From Streptomyces hyaluromycini (GTDB taxonomy: Bacteria; Actinomycetota; Actinomycetes; Streptomycetales; Streptomycetaceae): a stretch of DNA of 64,000 bases. This document shows positions 22,767 through 31,391 of the stretch, piece after piece. Below the pieces are notes generated by a model that searched no databases, was not told the DNA's origin, and saw only the letters and a list, made by a program, of their open reading frames with translations. The position numbers and the translations under genes were made by a program. The stretch spans positions 772,442 to 836,441 of the forward strand of contig NZ_BCFL01000017.1 in assembly GCF_002217755.1 (NCBI RefSeq), written 5' to 3'. How positions within the stretch are numbered: position 1 is the first letter of the stretch; each line of letters begins with the position of its first letter.

Positions 22767-24077
22767 GTGGACACGATTGCCAGCCTGTTCAGCTTCATCA
22801 CGACACCCGTCTCATGGGTCATCGTCCAGTTCCACTCGGTGTACGGGAAGATCTTCGGTCCCGACACGGGCTGGGCCTGGGGCTTGTCCATCGTGTCCCT
22901 GGTGATCCTGATCCGCATCTGCCTGATCCCGCTCTTCGTGAAGCAGATCAAGGCGACCCGGGCCATGCAGACGCTCCAGCCCGAGATGAAGAAGATCCAG
23001 GAGCGCTACAAGAACGACAAGCAGCGTCAGTCCGAAGAGATGATGAAGCTGTACAAGGAGTCGGGCACCAACCCGCTCTCCTCGTGCCTTCCCATCCTGG
23101 CGCAGTCCCCGTTCTTCTTCGCCCTGTACCACGTGCTCAACGGCATCGCGACGGGCTCGACGATCGGCGTCATCAACGAGTCGCTGCTCGCCAGTGCCCG
23201 TAAGGCCCACATCTTCGGGGCACCGCTCGCCGCGAAGTTCACGGACGGCTCCTCGAAGGTGGAGGCGCTCGGTGCCTCCCTCACGGACGTCCGGGTCGTC
23301 ACCGCGATCATGATCGTCCTGATGTCGGCGTCGCAGTTCTACACGCAGCGCCAGCTGATGACGAAGAACGTCGACACCACGGTGAAGACGCCGTTCATGC
23401 AGCAGCAGAAGATGCTGATGTACGTCTTCCCGGTCATGTTCGCCGTCTTCGGTATCAACTTCCCGGTCGGTGTCCTCGTCTACTGGCTGACCACCAACGT
23501 GTGGACCATGGGCCAGCAGATGTACGTCATCCGCAACAACCCGACCCCGGGTTCCAAGGCCCAGGCCGCCTACCTGGAGCGCCTCACCAAGCACGTCACG
23601 CACCACGGCAAGACCCGTCGGCGCAGTGAGAAGACCATCGTCAAGGCGATCGTCGCCAAGGGCCGGGACCGCAACGAGTTCGAGCGCACGTTCATCAACG
23701 CGCTGACCAAGGCCGGCCTCACGGCCCAGGCCGACGGCACCGTGGCGAAGGGCGAGGCCCAGGCCGTCGCGCAGACCGAGGACGGCGTCACGGCCACCGG
23801 TGCCGCCAGGCGGCAGCAGCCCAAGCGCCAGAGCAAGGCCCAGCGGCAGTCCGGCGCGGTGAAGGCGCCCGGCGACTCCACGTCGGCTTCTTCGGACTCG
23901 TCGGATTCGGCTGATCCGGCGGACACGACGACCTCGCTCGAGAAGACCGACGAGCCGCAGGACGCCAAGCCGGCTGCCCAGCAGGCCCCGAAGGGCGGCT
24001 CCAACGGCCGCAGCAGGGCCCAGTCCGGTCAGCGCAAGGGCGGTCCGCAGCGCCCCAAGTCCCCGTCCAAGAAGTAA
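22767..24077 (+). CDS. yidC: Membrane protein insertase YidC
   Basis: This 436-residue protein begins at GTG 22767, after AAGGAG. It has the YidC/Oxa1 core: a first core helix with the conserved groove arginine at residue 50 ([12 protein letters not shown]), a coiled cytosolic hairpin ([14 protein letters not shown]), and four further helices up to about residue 255. The C-terminal 170 residues are a basic, then Ser/Lys/Pro-rich tail that may contact ribosomes. It inserts membrane proteins alone or with SecYEG. It is in an operon with jag, 15 bases downstream. Confidence 0.97.
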   Translation: MDTIASLFSFITTPVSWVIVQFHSVYGKIFGPDTGWAWGLSIVSLVILIRICLIPLFVKQIKATRAMQTLQPEMKKIQERYKNDKQRQSEEMMKLYKESGTNPLSSCLPILAQSPFFFALYHVLNGIATGSTIGVINESLLASARKAHIFGAPLAAKFTDGSSKVEALGASLTDVRVVTAIMIVLMSASQFYTQRQLMTKNVDTTVKTPFMQQQKMLMYVFPVMFAVFGINFPVGVLVYWLTTNVWTMGQQMYVIRNNPTPGSKAQAAYLERLTKHVTHHGKTRRRSEKTIVKAIVAKGRDRNEFERTFINALTKAGLTAQADGTVAKGEAQAVAQTEDGVTATGAARRQQPKRQSKAQRQSGAVKAPGDSTSASSDSSDSADPADTTTSLEKTDEPQDAKPAAQQAPKGGSNGRSRAQSGQRKGGPQRPKSPSKK

Positions 24078-24092
24078 GAAGGAGCCCATCCC

Positions 24093-24605
24093 GTGACGGA
24101 AGGCACCACCTCCGCCGCTGCCGAGGGTGCAGACACCCTGACCCGCCTGGAGCAGGAGGGCGAGATCGCGGCGGACTACCTTGAGGGCCTGCTGGACATC
24201 GCCGACCTCGACGGCGACATCGACATGGATGTCGAGGCCGACCGCGCCTCGGTGTCGATCATCAGCGACTCGGGCGGCCGCGACCTGCAGAAGCTGGTCG
24301 GCCGCGACGGCGAGGTGCTGGAGGCGCTCCAGGAGCTGACCCGCCTGGCCGTGCACCGGGAGACCGGTGACCGTAGCCGGCTGATGCTCGACATCGCGGG
24401 TTACCGAGCCAAGAAGCGCGCCGAGCTCTCCGAGCTGGGCGCCAAGGCCGCCGCCGAAGTGAAGAACACCGGCGAGCCCGTGAAGCTCAAGCCGATGACC
24501 CCGTTCGAGCGCAAGGTCGTGCACGACGCGGTCAAGTCCGCCGGTCTGCGCAGCGAGTCGGAGGGCGAGGAGCCCCAGCGGTTCGTCGTCGTACTGCCTG
24601 CCTGA
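24093..24605 (+). CDS. jag: Jag/KhpB-type RNA-binding protein (KH and R3H domains)
   Basis: This 170-residue acidic protein starts at GTG 24093 after GAAGGAG. It has a KH-like domain with ISDSGGRDLQKLVGRDGEVLEAL (the GxxG loop is GRDGEV) and a C-terminal R3H domain with LTRLAVHRETGDRSRLMLDIAGYRAKKR and ERKVVHDAV. KhpB pairs with KhpA to bind RNA and affects cell-wall growth in other bacteria. It is the usual partner of yidC. A terminator at 24624 ends the operon. Confidence 0.93.
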   Translation: MTEGTTSAAAEGADTLTRLEQEGEIAADYLEGLLDIADLDGDIDMDVEADRASVSIISDSGGRDLQKLVGRDGEVLEALQELTRLAVHRETGDRSRLMLDIAGYRAKKRAELSELGAKAAAEVKNTGEPVKLKPMTPFERKVVHDAVKSAGLRSESEGEEPQRFVVVLPA

Positions 24606-24623
24606 GCGGTCCCCCCGTTGTAC

Positions 24624-24652
24624 CGGCCCCGTCTGTTGAGCAGGCGGGGCCG
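24624..24652 (+). terminator. Terminator of the rpmH-jag operon
   Basis: CGGCCCCGTCTG (24624-24635) pairs with CAGGCGGGGCCG (24641-24652) with one G-U pair and a 5-base loop. It lies between jag and rsmG. Confidence 0.8.
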
Positions 24653-24723
24653 AACTTTGTCAGCCTGGTAGTTCTGGTGGCCGGTGCGTGGAGCGCCGGC
24701 GCTGTACGGAAGGACGGTCCCCC

Positions 24724-25440
24724 GTGACGGAGGCTGCGGAGCTCCCCCCGGCGCCCGAGCAGGCGCGGGAAGTGTTCGGCGAGCGCTTCGCCGATGCGGT
24801 CCGCTACGCGGAGCTGCTCGCCGAGGCAGGTGTGCAGCGTGGTCTGATCGGCCCGCGGGAAGTGCCCCGTCTGTGGGAGCGCCACCTGCTGAACTGTGCG
24901 GTGCTCTCGGAGGCCGTCCCCGAGGGGGTGACGGTGTGCGACGTGGGTTCCGGGGCCGGGCTGCCGGGCATTCCGCTGGCGCTGGTTCGTGAGGACCTCA
25001 ACATCACCCTGTTGGAGCCATTGCTGCGGCGCACCAACTTCCTGACCGAGGTCGTCGAGCTGCTCGGTCTGGACCATGTCACCGTGGTGCGGGGCCGCGC
25101 CGAGGAGGTCATGGGCAAGCTGCCTCCGGTGCATGTGGTGACGGCCCGTGCCGTGGCCCCGCTGGACCGGCTGGCCGCCTGGGGCATCCCGCTGCTGCGT
25201 CCTTACGGCGAGATGCTCGCCCTCAAGGGGGACACGGCGGAGGAGGAGCTGAAAGCCGCGTCTACCGCGCTGACCAAGTTGGGTGCGGTGACCACGTCCA
25301 TCCTGCATGTGGGTGAGGGCGTGGTGGATCCGCTGTCGACCGTCGTCCGTGTGGAGGTCGGGGAGAGCCCGGGCGGTGTGCGCTTCGCGGCCAAGCGTGC
25401 GAAGGCGGCCCGTACAGGGAGGGCACGTAGGCGCCGCTGA
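24724..25440 (+). CDS. rsmG: 16S rRNA (guanine-527 N7)-methyltransferase RsmG (GidB)
   Basis: This 238-residue protein starts at GTG 24724 (TEAAELPPAPEQ) behind GGAAGGAC. It has the SAM-binding motif VCDVGSGAGLPGIPLAL, the family helix RLWERHLLNC, and ARAVAPLDRL in the catalytic half. RsmG methylates G527 of 16S rRNA; its loss gives low-level streptomycin resistance and, in Streptomyces, antibiotic overproduction. It ends in a basic tail (RTGRARRRR). It sits between the jag operon and parAB. Confidence 0.96.
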   Translation: MTEAAELPPAPEQAREVFGERFADAVRYAELLAEAGVQRGLIGPREVPRLWERHLLNCAVLSEAVPEGVTVCDVGSGAGLPGIPLALVREDLNITLLEPLLRRTNFLTEVVELLGLDHVTVVRGRAEEVMGKLPPVHVVTARAVAPLDRLAAWGIPLLRPYGEMLALKGDTAEEELKAASTALTKLGAVTTSILHVGEGVVDPLSTVVRVEVGESPGGVRFAAKRAKAARTGRARRRR

Positions 25441-25533
25441 TCCGTCCTGACGACCAGACGTACTCCACACAAGCTGCCAAACCTATGCATGACGGAGTGT
25501 CGCGGCTTTTCGGTACCGCTCGCTGTGCATCGT

Positions 25534-25547
25534 GTTTCACGTGAAAC
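25534..25547. other. parS: parS site upstream of parA
   Basis: Exact GTTTCACGTGAAAC in the rsmG-parA gap. A GTG overlapping it (25532) could start a longer parA frame (MFHVKR), but this would be coincidence of the palindrome, not a supported start. Confidence 0.9.
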
Positions 25548-25675
25548 GTCGCTCACTGCTACACGGCATCATCGGCCGGGGCCGCGCCGCGGCCGAACCG
25601 CGCGACCGAAAGCCCCTCGGTTCCCTCAGAGAGGGGGCCTCTGGTGACACTCCGTCCTCCCTGCGGGGCACGGAG

Positions 25676-25702
25676 TTGTCCACAGAGGTGGATTTCTCCA
25701 CA
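25676..25702. promoter_or_regulatory. Two DnaA boxes in front of parA
   Basis: A perfect box TTGTCCACA (25676-25684) and TTCTCCACA (25694-25702), a variant also seen in oriC as TGTGGAGAA, lie head-to-tail 9 bases apart. They are 37-63 bases before the chosen parA start. Confidence 0.7.
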
Positions 25703-25738
25703 GAACACCAGGCCTCACTGGTTCGCGACCCCGAAGGC

Positions 25739-26812
25739 ATGGGAGGCTCTGTTCATTGCGAGCCTGAAGTCGAGGAGAGTGAATCCTTGCGGTCCGACGC
25801 CAACATCGCGGGACCGATGACCGATCCGGTCCCCGGTCCCCGTACCGAGTCGATGGGGGTGGATGTTTCACGTGAAACACCGCCCCCTATGGACGACACT
25901 CCCATCGGTCGTGCTGCCCAACTCGCTGTGGAGGCTCTGGGCCGTGCCGGCGAAGGTCTGCCACGTCCGGAGCAGACCAGAGTCATGGTGGTCGCCAACC
26001 AGAAGGGCGGTGTCGGCAAGACGACCACAACGGTCAACCTTGCCGCGTCCCTGGCCCTGCACGGCAGCCGCGTCCTGGTGATCGACCTCGACCCACAGGG
26101 CAATGCGTCCACTGCGCTGGGTATCGACCATCACGCCGAAGTTCCGTCCATCTACGACGTGTTGGTCGAGAGCAAGCCGCTGGCCGAGGTCGTCCAGCCG
26201 GTGGTGGACGTCGAGGGTCTCTTCTGTGCCCCCGCCACGATTGATCTCGCCGGTGCGGAGATCGAGCTGGTGTCCCTGGTGGCACGGGAGAGCCGGCTGC
26301 AACGGGCGATCCAGGCGTATGAGCAGCCGCTGGACTACATCCTCATCGACTGCCCGCCCTCGCTCGGCTTGCTGACGGTCAACGCGCTCGTCGCGGGCGC
26401 CGAGGTGCTCATCCCGATCCAGTGCGAGTACTACGCGCTGGAGGGCCTCGGCCAGCTGCTGCGCAACGTCGACCTGGTGCGGGGGCACCTCAACCCCGAC
26501 CTGCACGTGTCGACCATCCTGCTCACCATGTACGACGGCCGGACGCGTCTCGCGTCCCAGGTCGCGGACGAGGTGCGCAGCCACTTCGGTGACGAGGTGC
26601 TGCGGACGAGCATTCCCCGCTCGGTCCGCATCTCAGAGGCGCCGAGCTACGGGCAGACGGTACTGACCTACGATCCTGGATCGAGCGGTGCCCTCTCCTA
26701 CCTTGAGGCGGCCCGAGAAATCGCGCTGAAGGGCATCGGGGTCAGCTACGACCCGACGCAGGCCCATATCGGTGCTCAGACCAACCCGAACATGGTGGAG
26801 GGGATCCAGTGA
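25739..26812 (+). CDS. parA: Chromosome-partitioning ATPase ParA
   Basis: This 357-residue protein has an N-terminal extension of about 80 residues, then the deviant Walker [12 protein letters not shown] (about 87-97), [10 protein letters not shown], and Walker [14 protein letters not shown]. ParA binds DNA non-specifically as an ATP dimer and moves ParB-parS complexes; in Streptomyces it extends from the hyphal tip and organises segregation in sporulating hyphae. The start is uncertain: ATG 25739 has only a close GAAGG, and ATGs at 25817 and 25889 remain possible. A parS site lies inside the gene at 25865. It overlaps parB by four bases. Confidence 0.95.
   Translation: MGGSVHCEPEVEESESLRSDANIAGPMTDPVPGPRTESMGVDVSRETPPPMDDTPIGRAAQLAVEALGRAGEGLPRPEQTRVMVVANQKGGVGKTTTTVNLAASLALHGSRVLVIDLDPQGNASTALGIDHHAEVPSIYDVLVESKPLAEVVQPVVDVEGLFCAPATIDLAGAEIELVSLVARESRLQRAIQAYEQPLDYILIDCPPSLGLLTVNALVAGAEVLIPIQCEYYALEGLGQLLRNVDLVRGHLNPDLHVSTILLTMYDGRTRLASQVADEVRSHFGDEVLRTSIPRSVRISEAPSYGQTVLTYDPGSSGALSYLEAAREIALKGIGVSYDPTQAHIGAQTNPNMVEGIQ
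25865..25878. other. parS: parS site inside parA
   Basis: Exact GTTTCACGTGAAAC in the 5' part of parA, translated V-S-R-E-T in the poorly conserved N-terminal extension. Confidence 0.9.
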
Positions 26813-27936
26813 GCGAGCGACGGAGGGGGCTGGGTCGTGGGCTCGGTGCACTGATCCCAACTGCCCCGACCGAGAAGAACCCGGCCCAGACGGCCGTGGG
26901 GGGAACGGTAGCGCCGTCCCCCGCCGCGGTTCCGGTGCTGACGACCGACCGTGGGGTCGCCGCGGCCAAGGTGACGACGCTGCCGGCTGTTTCACATGAA
27001 ACCGAGGAACTGTCGGTGTTCGGAGTCGCAGGTGGCGTGGAGACGCCTGCTCCTCCGATGGGCGCCCACTTCGCGGAGATCCCCCTCGACGACATCGCGC
27101 CGAACCCGCGTCAGCCGCGTGAGGTCTTCGACGAGGACGCTCTCCAGGAGCTGGTCACCTCCATCCAAGAGGTCGGCCTCCTCCAGCCCGTCGTCGTACG
27201 GCAGTTGGGTCCCTCTCGCTACGAGCTCATCATGGGCGAGCGGCGCTGGCGGGCCTGCCGTGAGGCCGGACTCGACGCAATCCCGGCGATCGTCCGGGCG
27301 ACGGACGACGACAAGCTCCTCCTGGACGCATTGTTGGAGAACCTGCACCGCGCCCAGCTGAACCCGCTGGAAGAGGCCGCTGCCTACGACCAGCTGCTGA
27401 AGGACTTCAACTGCACGCACGACCAGCTGGCCGACCGCATCGGGCGCTCCCGCCCGCAGGTCTCCAACACCCTGCGACTGCTGAAGCTCTCCCCGGCGGT
27501 CCAGCGCCGGGTGGCCGCCGGAGTCCTGTCGGCCGGGCACGCCCGGGCGCTGCTCTCCGTCGATGACTCGGAGGAGCAGGACCGGCTGGCCCACCGGATC
27601 GTCGCCGAGGGGCTGTCGGTGCGGGCCGTCGAGGAGATCGTGACCCTCATGGGCTCGCGACCCCAGACGACGACGCGCGCCAAGGGACCGCGGGCCGGCG
27701 CCCGGGTCTCCCCGGCGCTGAGCGACCTCGCGACCCGGCTCTCGGACCGCTTCGAGACGCGGGTGAAGGTCGACCTGGGGCAGAAGAAGGGCAAGATCAC
27801 CGTCGAGTTCGCCTCGATGGAAGACCTTGAGCGGATCCTCGGCTCGCTCGCCCCGGGCGAGGGGCCGGTCCTGCACCAGGGCCTCCACGACGGAGACTCC
27901 TCGGCCTCTGAGGGATCCGAGGAGTTCGAGGACTGA
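26809..27936 (+). CDS. parB: Chromosome-partitioning CTPase ParB
   Basis: This 375-residue protein starts at GTG 26809. It has the N-terminal ParA-stimulating box ([13 protein letters not shown]), a variable linker, the CTP-binding N-domain with LLQPVVVRQ and [13 protein letters not shown], the helix-turn-helix [21 protein letters not shown] that reads parS, and a C-terminal dimerisation domain. ParB clamps load at parS and spread, forming the kinetochore-like complex near oriC. The eleven parS sites in this window are its targets. A degenerate parS copy lies inside the gene. Confidence 0.97.
   Translation: MSERRRGLGRGLGALIPTAPTEKNPAQTAVGGTVAPSPAAVPVLTTDRGVAAAKVTTLPAVSHETEELSVFGVAGGVETPAPPMGAHFAEIPLDDIAPNPRQPREVFDEDALQELVTSIQEVGLLQPVVVRQLGPSRYELIMGERRWRACREAGLDAIPAIVRATDDDKLLLDALLENLHRAQLNPLEEAAAYDQLLKDFNCTHDQLADRIGRSRPQVSNTLRLLKLSPAVQRRVAAGVLSAGHARALLSVDDSEEQDRLAHRIVAEGLSVRAVEEIVTLMGSRPQTTTRAKGPRAGARVSPALSDLATRLSDRFETRVKVDLGQKKGKITVEFASMEDLERILGSLAPGEGPVLHQGLHDGDSSASEGSEEFED
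26989..27002. other. Degenerate parS inside parB
   Basis: GTTTCACATGAAAC differs from parS at one base (G to A in the central CACGTG). It is read V-S-H-E-T in the variable linker of ParB. Binding would be weakened because the palindrome centre is broken. Confidence 0.55.
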
Positions 27937-27942
27937 CCGTCC

Positions 27943-27973
27943 CGCCGACCGGACGTTTCCCGTCCGGTCGGCG
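27943..27973 (+). terminator. parAB terminator
   Basis: CGCCGACCGGACG (27943-27955) and its perfect complement (27961-27973) enclose TTTCC, 6 bases after the parB stop. The gap to 28131 also holds one weak DnaA box TGTGGATAC at 28061-28069. Confidence 0.85.
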
Positions 27974-28131
27974 CCTCGTCGCTCAGGGAGCGGACCATGT
28001 CCGGTGTGTAACGGAACGCGGTCCGCTCTTTGCTTTCAGGCGGTATCGATGGAATCGCTGTGTGGATACGATGCGAACGGTATGGCGCATCCACCCGACA
28101 GCTGGCAGCACCTCTGAGAGAGGCGGGGGCC

Positions 28132-28389
28132 ATGCGATCGATGAGCCGCACCGGACTGGTGAGCGCGGGTCTGGGACTGGGCGCGACCGTCGGATTCTTC
28201 GGCAGTCTGCTCAGGGAACGCAGCGCTCTGACAGCCGCTCGCGATGCTGCGGGCGAAGGAAGCGAGGAACAGCCTTCATGGGGCGTCGGCTCGTACCGCT
28301 CACGCTGGACAACCTTCAGGACCTTCCCCAGCGCTGTCGCTCGTGTGTCTTCTGGGAACTGGATCCCGTCAGCGGCGAAGCAGCGGTGA
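28132..28389 (+). CDS. Small overlapping frame with a membrane-like N-terminus
   Basis: An 85-codon frame starts at ATG 28132 behind GAGAGAGGCGGGGGCC, a good ribosome-binding sequence. Its first 28 residues, MRSMSRTGLVSAGLGLGATV and then GFFGSLLR, resemble a short membrane anchor. From 28278 it overlaps the acetyltransferase gene in another frame, where its translation is probably just a shadow. It could be a small membrane peptide coupled to the acetyltransferase, or an upstream leader frame. The family is not recognised. Confidence 0.35.
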   Translation: MRSMSRTGLVSAGLGLGATVGFFGSLLRERSALTAARDAAGEGSEEQPSWGVGSYRSRWTTFRTFPSAVARVSSGNWIPSAAKQR

Positions 28390-28895
28390 GAGCGGGTACA
28401 CCCGCGCTGGAGAAAGAATCCTGGATCTCCGCCGTCCTGCTCGACTGGGGATCGTGCGGCCGGGTGGTCTATGTCGACGACGTACCGGTGGGCTTTGTGC
28501 TCTACGCGCCGCCCGCCTACGTCCCGCGCTCCACGGCGTTCCCCACGAGCCCGGTTTCATCGGACGCCGTGCAGCTCATGACCGGCTTCATCATGCCCGG
28601 CTATCAGGGGCAGGGCCTCGGGCGTGTGATGGTGCAGACGGTCGCCAAGGATCTGCTGCGGCGGGGCTTCAAGGCCATCGAGGCGTTCGGCGACGCCCGC
28701 TACAAGGAGCCGGCCTGTCTGCTGCCTGCAGAGCATCTGTTGGCCGTGGGCTTCAAGACGGTCCGGCAGCATCCCTTGCACCCCAGGCTGCGGCTGGAGC
28801 TACGGACGACGCTCTCCTGGAAGGAAGACGTGGAGATGGCGCTCGACCGGCTTCTGGGAGCCGTACAGAAGGAACCAGCGCTTCGGCCGCTGTGA
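28278..28895 (+). CDS. GNAT family acetyltransferase
   Basis: This 205-residue protein starts MGRRLVPLTLDNLQDLP. A cysteine-containing N-terminal stretch (CRSCVFWELDP) precedes the GNAT core, in which LMTGFIMPGYQGQGLGRVMVQ holds the acetyl-CoA-binding Q/RxxGxG/A motif. The substrate is unknown. It occupies the place between parB and trxA where mycobacteria carry cwlM. A hairpin at 28907 ends it, shared with convergent trxA. Confidence 0.85.
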   Translation: MGRRLVPLTLDNLQDLPQRCRSCVFWELDPVSGEAAVRAGTPALEKESWISAVLLDWGSCGRVVYVDDVPVGFVLYAPPAYVPRSTAFPTSPVSSDAVQLMTGFIMPGYQGQGLGRVMVQTVAKDLLRRGFKAIEAFGDARYKEPACLLPAEHLLAVGFKTVRQHPLHPRLRLELRTTLSWKEDVEMALDRLLGAVQKEPALRPL

Positions 28896-28906
28896 GTGCC
28901 GCAAAG

Positions 28907-28939
28907 CGAATGGGCCAACCCTTGGGGTTGGCCCATTCG
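28907..28939. terminator. Bidirectional terminator between GNAT gene and trxA
   Basis: CGAATGGGCCAACCC (28907-28921) and its perfect complement (28925-28939) enclose TTG. A parS site begins one base later, so terminator and parS abut between the two convergent genes. Confidence 0.9.
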
Positions 28940-28940
28940 T

Positions 28941-28954
28941 GTTTCACGTGAAAC
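28941..28954. other. parS: parS site between GNAT gene and trxA
   Basis: Exact GTTTCACGTGAAAC directly beside the bidirectional terminator and ending one base before the trxA stop codon. Confidence 0.92.
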
Positions 28955-28955
28955 A

Positions 28956-29288
28956 TCACTCGGCGATGAAGTCCTCAAGGTCGCGGACAAGCGCGGCCTT
29001 GGGCTTGGCGCCGACGATGGTCTTGGCGACCTCGCCGCCCTGGTAGACGTTCAGGGTCGGGATCGACATGACGCCGTACTTGGCCGCCGTGTTCGGGTTC
29101 TCGTCGATGTTCAGCTTGACGATCTCGATCTTCTCACCGTGCTCGGCGGCGATCGCCTCAAGCGACGGGGCGATCTGGCGGCACGGACCGCACCACTCGG
29201 CCCAGAAGTCCACCAGGACGGGCTTGTCGCTCTTGAGGACGACCTCTTCGAAGTCGGCGTCGGTCACATGCTTCAGAGTGCCGGCCAC
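28956..29288 (-). CDS. trxA: Thioredoxin
   Basis: This 110-residue protein has the active site WAEWCGPCRQ near residues 30-39 and the conserved cis-proline region (MSIPTLNVYQGGEV). It starts at GTG 29288 with AAGGAG at the right distance; an upstream in-frame extension is atypical. It reduces protein disulfides using electrons from TrxB, whose gene ends 46 bases upstream. Both should be induced by disulfide stress through the SigR-type promoter at 30376. Confidence 0.97.
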   Translation of the reverse strand: MAGTLKHVTDADFEEVVLKSDKPVLVDFWAEWCGPCRQIAPSLEAIAAEHGEKIEIVKLNIDENPNTAAKYGVMSIPTLNVYQGGEVAKTIVGAKPKAALVRDLEDFIAE

Positions 29289-29334
29289 GGCGGGCTCCTT
29301 TACTTGATCGTGCGGTGGGGCGGAAGGGGAAAGA

Positions 29335-30303
29335 TCAGACAGCGGTCTTCTCGGGCTCGGCCTTCTCCTCGTCCGCGAGGGCGGAGAGGAAACGCTCGGC
29401 GTCGAGAGCGGCGGAGCAGCCGGTGCCGGCTGCGGTGATTGCCTGGCGGTAGGTGTGGTCGACCACGTCACCGGCGGCGAAGACACCGGTCAGGTTGGTG
29501 TGCGTCGAGGGGGAGGCCACCTTGAGGTAGCCCTCCTCGTCGAGGTCCAGCTGGCCCTTGAAGAGCTCGGTGCGCGGGTCGTGGCCGATCGCGATGAACA
29601 GGCCGGTCACCGGCAGGTCGGAGAGCTCGCCGGTCTTGACGTTGCGCAGCTTCAGACCGGCCAGCTTCTGCTCACCCTGGACCTCGGCGATCTCGCTGTC
29701 CCAGGCGAACTTGATCTTCGGGTCGGCGAAGGCGCGCTCCTGCATCGCCTTGGAGGCGCGCAGGGTGTCCCGGCGGTGGACGATCGTCACGGACTTGGCG
29801 AACCGCGAGAGGAAGGTCGCCTCCTCCATCGCGGTGTCGCCGCCGCCGATCACGGCGATGTCCTGGTCCTTGAAGAAGAACCCGTCACACGTGGCACACC
29901 AGGAGACACCGCGTCCGGAGAGGGCGTCCTCGTTCGGGAGACCGAGCTTGCGGTGCTGCGAGCCGGTGGTGACGATGACGGCCTTCGCCTTGTGGACCGT
30001 GCCGCCGGTGTCGGTGACGGTCTTGATCTCACCGTTCAGGTCGACGGAGACGACGTCGTCCGGAACCAGCTCGGCACCGAAGCGCTCGGCCTGGGCGCGC
30101 ATGTTGTCCATGAGGTCGGGGCCCATGATGCCGTCGCGGAAGCCCGGGAAGTTCTCCACCTCGGTGGTGTTCATCAGGGCACCGCCCGCGGTGACGGCCC
30201 CCTCGAACACCAGGGGCTTCAGCGACGCGCGCGCGGTGTAGAGCGCCGCCGTGTAGCCGGCGGGCCCGGAGCCGATGATGATCACGTTACGGACGTCGCT
30301 CAC
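29335..30303 (-). CDS. trxB: Thioredoxin reductase (NADPH)
   Basis: This 322-residue flavoprotein has an N-terminal FAD motif ([19 protein letters not shown]), the redox-active CATCDG motif near residue 140, an NADPH-binding motif ([13 protein letters not shown]), and the C-terminal FAD motif [15 protein letters not shown]. It transfers electrons from NADPH to thioredoxin. It starts at GTG 30303 and heads the trxBA operon behind a SigR-type promoter. The order sigM-rsmA-trxB-trxA is the same as in mycobacteria. Confidence 0.97.
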   Translation of the reverse strand: MSDVRNVIIIGSGPAGYTAALYTARASLKPLVFEGAVTAGGALMNTTEVENFPGFRDGIMGPDLMDNMRAQAERFGAELVPDDVVSVDLNGEIKTVTDTGGTVHKAKAVIVTTGSQHRKLGLPNEDALSGRGVSWCATCDGFFFKDQDIAVIGGGDTAMEEATFLSRFAKSVTIVHRRDTLRASKAMQERAFADPKIKFAWDSEIAEVQGEQKLAGLKLRNVKTGELSDLPVTGLFIAIGHDPRTELFKGQLDLDEEGYLKVASPSTHTNLTGVFAAGDVVDHTYRQAITAAGTGCSAALDAERFLSALADEEKAEPEKTAV

Positions 30304-30375
30304 GGCTTGATTCCTCGTCTCTGGTCTACGTCATTCGACCGGTGGGAGTTCTTCTCAGAAGCTCTCACACCACCC

Positions 30376-30401
30376 AACGGATCCTAAGGGGCGCGCATTC
30401 C
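30376..30401 (-). promoter_or_regulatory. SigR-type promoter of trxBA
   Basis: On the minus strand GGAAT (complement of 30397-30401) is followed by exactly 18 bases and GTT (complement of 30376-30378), the SigR consensus of Streptomyces (GGAAT-N18-GTT). Transcription would begin near 30369, about 66 bases before the trxB start. Disulfide stress frees SigR from RsrA and induces trxBA, which in turn switches the system off. Confidence 0.85.
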
Positions 30402-30497
30402 CGGTGTGTCCGGGCACACGGGGATCCCACACCGTACGGATTTCCACGCTGGGGCGAGACGATGCGCTTCCCCTCTGAGGCGGTTCCTGGGGAACAC

Positions 30498-31391
30498 TCA
30501 GGGATGAGCCAGAGACTCCGTCAGGAGGACCTTGCCGGTGGAGGCGGAGGCCTTGCCGACACAGGACGCGTCGACGACGTACGCCGTCACCCGGGAAGCA
30601 TCGGAGGCGTCCGGGAGTACGACGAGGTACGCGTCCTTCCCCTCGTACGTCCCCTTCTTCGCACCCAGAGCGTCGCCGGTCTGGGTGATGCCCTGGCGGA
30701 CGCAGTCGGGTACCCGTGTCGAGGGCTGGAGCAGGATTTTCGGGCTCTGCGTCGAGTCCGGCTGGCCGGTGGCCTGGGATTCGACACTGAAGGGCTTCTG
30801 GGAGCCTCGCTGTGCGCTCGTCTTCGTGCCGAGGAGGTCCTTCACCTGGCCCTGGAGGGTGCTCTGGGAAAAGGTCACGGCGGAGTTCGTCGGCTTGCCC
30901 TGAGCTGTCGTGGGCTCATTGCCGCCGAGCGACTGGAGGAAGAAGGAACCGGCGCCCAGGACGGCTGCGGTGAAGACAGCGCCGAGGACGACCGTCCGGC
31001 GGCGTCGGCCGCGATCACGTCCGCGGTCCTTGCGGCCGGGACGGGTGGAGGCATTCGACCGACCGGCAGGACGGTCCCCCGGCGACGACATTTCGCGAGG
31101 CGATGTTTCACGTGAAACATGTGCCTCAGGTGCTGTGGCGTTCAGCAGAGCCTCGGCCGCGAGTGCGGCGTCGATCCGGCCGGCGACATCGGCCGGCATG
31201 CGCGGCGGACCCGGAAGCGAGCCCAGCAGACCCTGGATCTCCTCCAACGAGGTGTGGACGTCGGCACAGAGCTCGCACTCGTCCAGGTGCCGCCGTACTT
31301 CTGCGGTCCGGGTGGGGGGCAGCAGGCCCTCGGTGAGGTCGGAGATCTCCGCGACGTCCGGGTGCCCGGTCGTGTCTGTCGTCGAAGTCAC
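30498..31391 (-). CDS. rsmA: Zinc-type anti-sigma factor of SigM
   Basis: This 297-residue protein has the ZAS motif H35-x3-C39-x2-C42 (RRHLDECELC) in its N-terminal sigma-binding domain. A disordered Arg-rich segment follows, then one membrane helix (about 135-155, VVLGAVFTAAVLGAG), then a roughly 140-residue extracellular domain. It holds SigM inactive at the membrane. Its GTG start overlaps the sigM stop by four bases, so the pair is coupled. A parS site lies in the Arg-rich linker and is read V-S-R-E-T. The name follows the mycobacterial and Streptomyces SigM system. Confidence 0.88.
   Translation of the reverse strand: MTSTTDTTGHPDVAEISDLTEGLLPPTRTAEVRRHLDECELCADVHTSLEEIQGLLGSLPGPPRMPADVAGRIDAALAAEALLNATAPEAHVSRETSPREMSSPGDRPAGRSNASTRPGRKDRGRDRGRRRRTVVLGAVFTAAVLGAGSFFLQSLGGNEPTTAQGKPTNSAVTFSQSTLQGQVKDLLGTKTSAQRGSQKPFSVESQATGQPDSTQSPKILLQPSTRVPDCVRQGITQTGDALGAKKGTYEGKDAYLVVLPDASDASRVTAYVVDASCVGKASASTGKVLLTESLAHP
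31105..31118. other. parS: parS site inside the anti-sigma factor gene
   Basis: Exact GTTTCACGTGAAAC, read as V-S-R-E-T on the minus strand in the linker between the zinc domain and the membrane helix of RsmA. Confidence 0.9.

Noticed and set aside
25532..25738. ParA starting at the GTG that overlaps the parS site (MFHVKR...)
   Set aside because: There is no ribosome-binding site, and the added 69 residues include the promoter-like region with DnaA boxes. The start depends only on the parS palindrome containing GTG.
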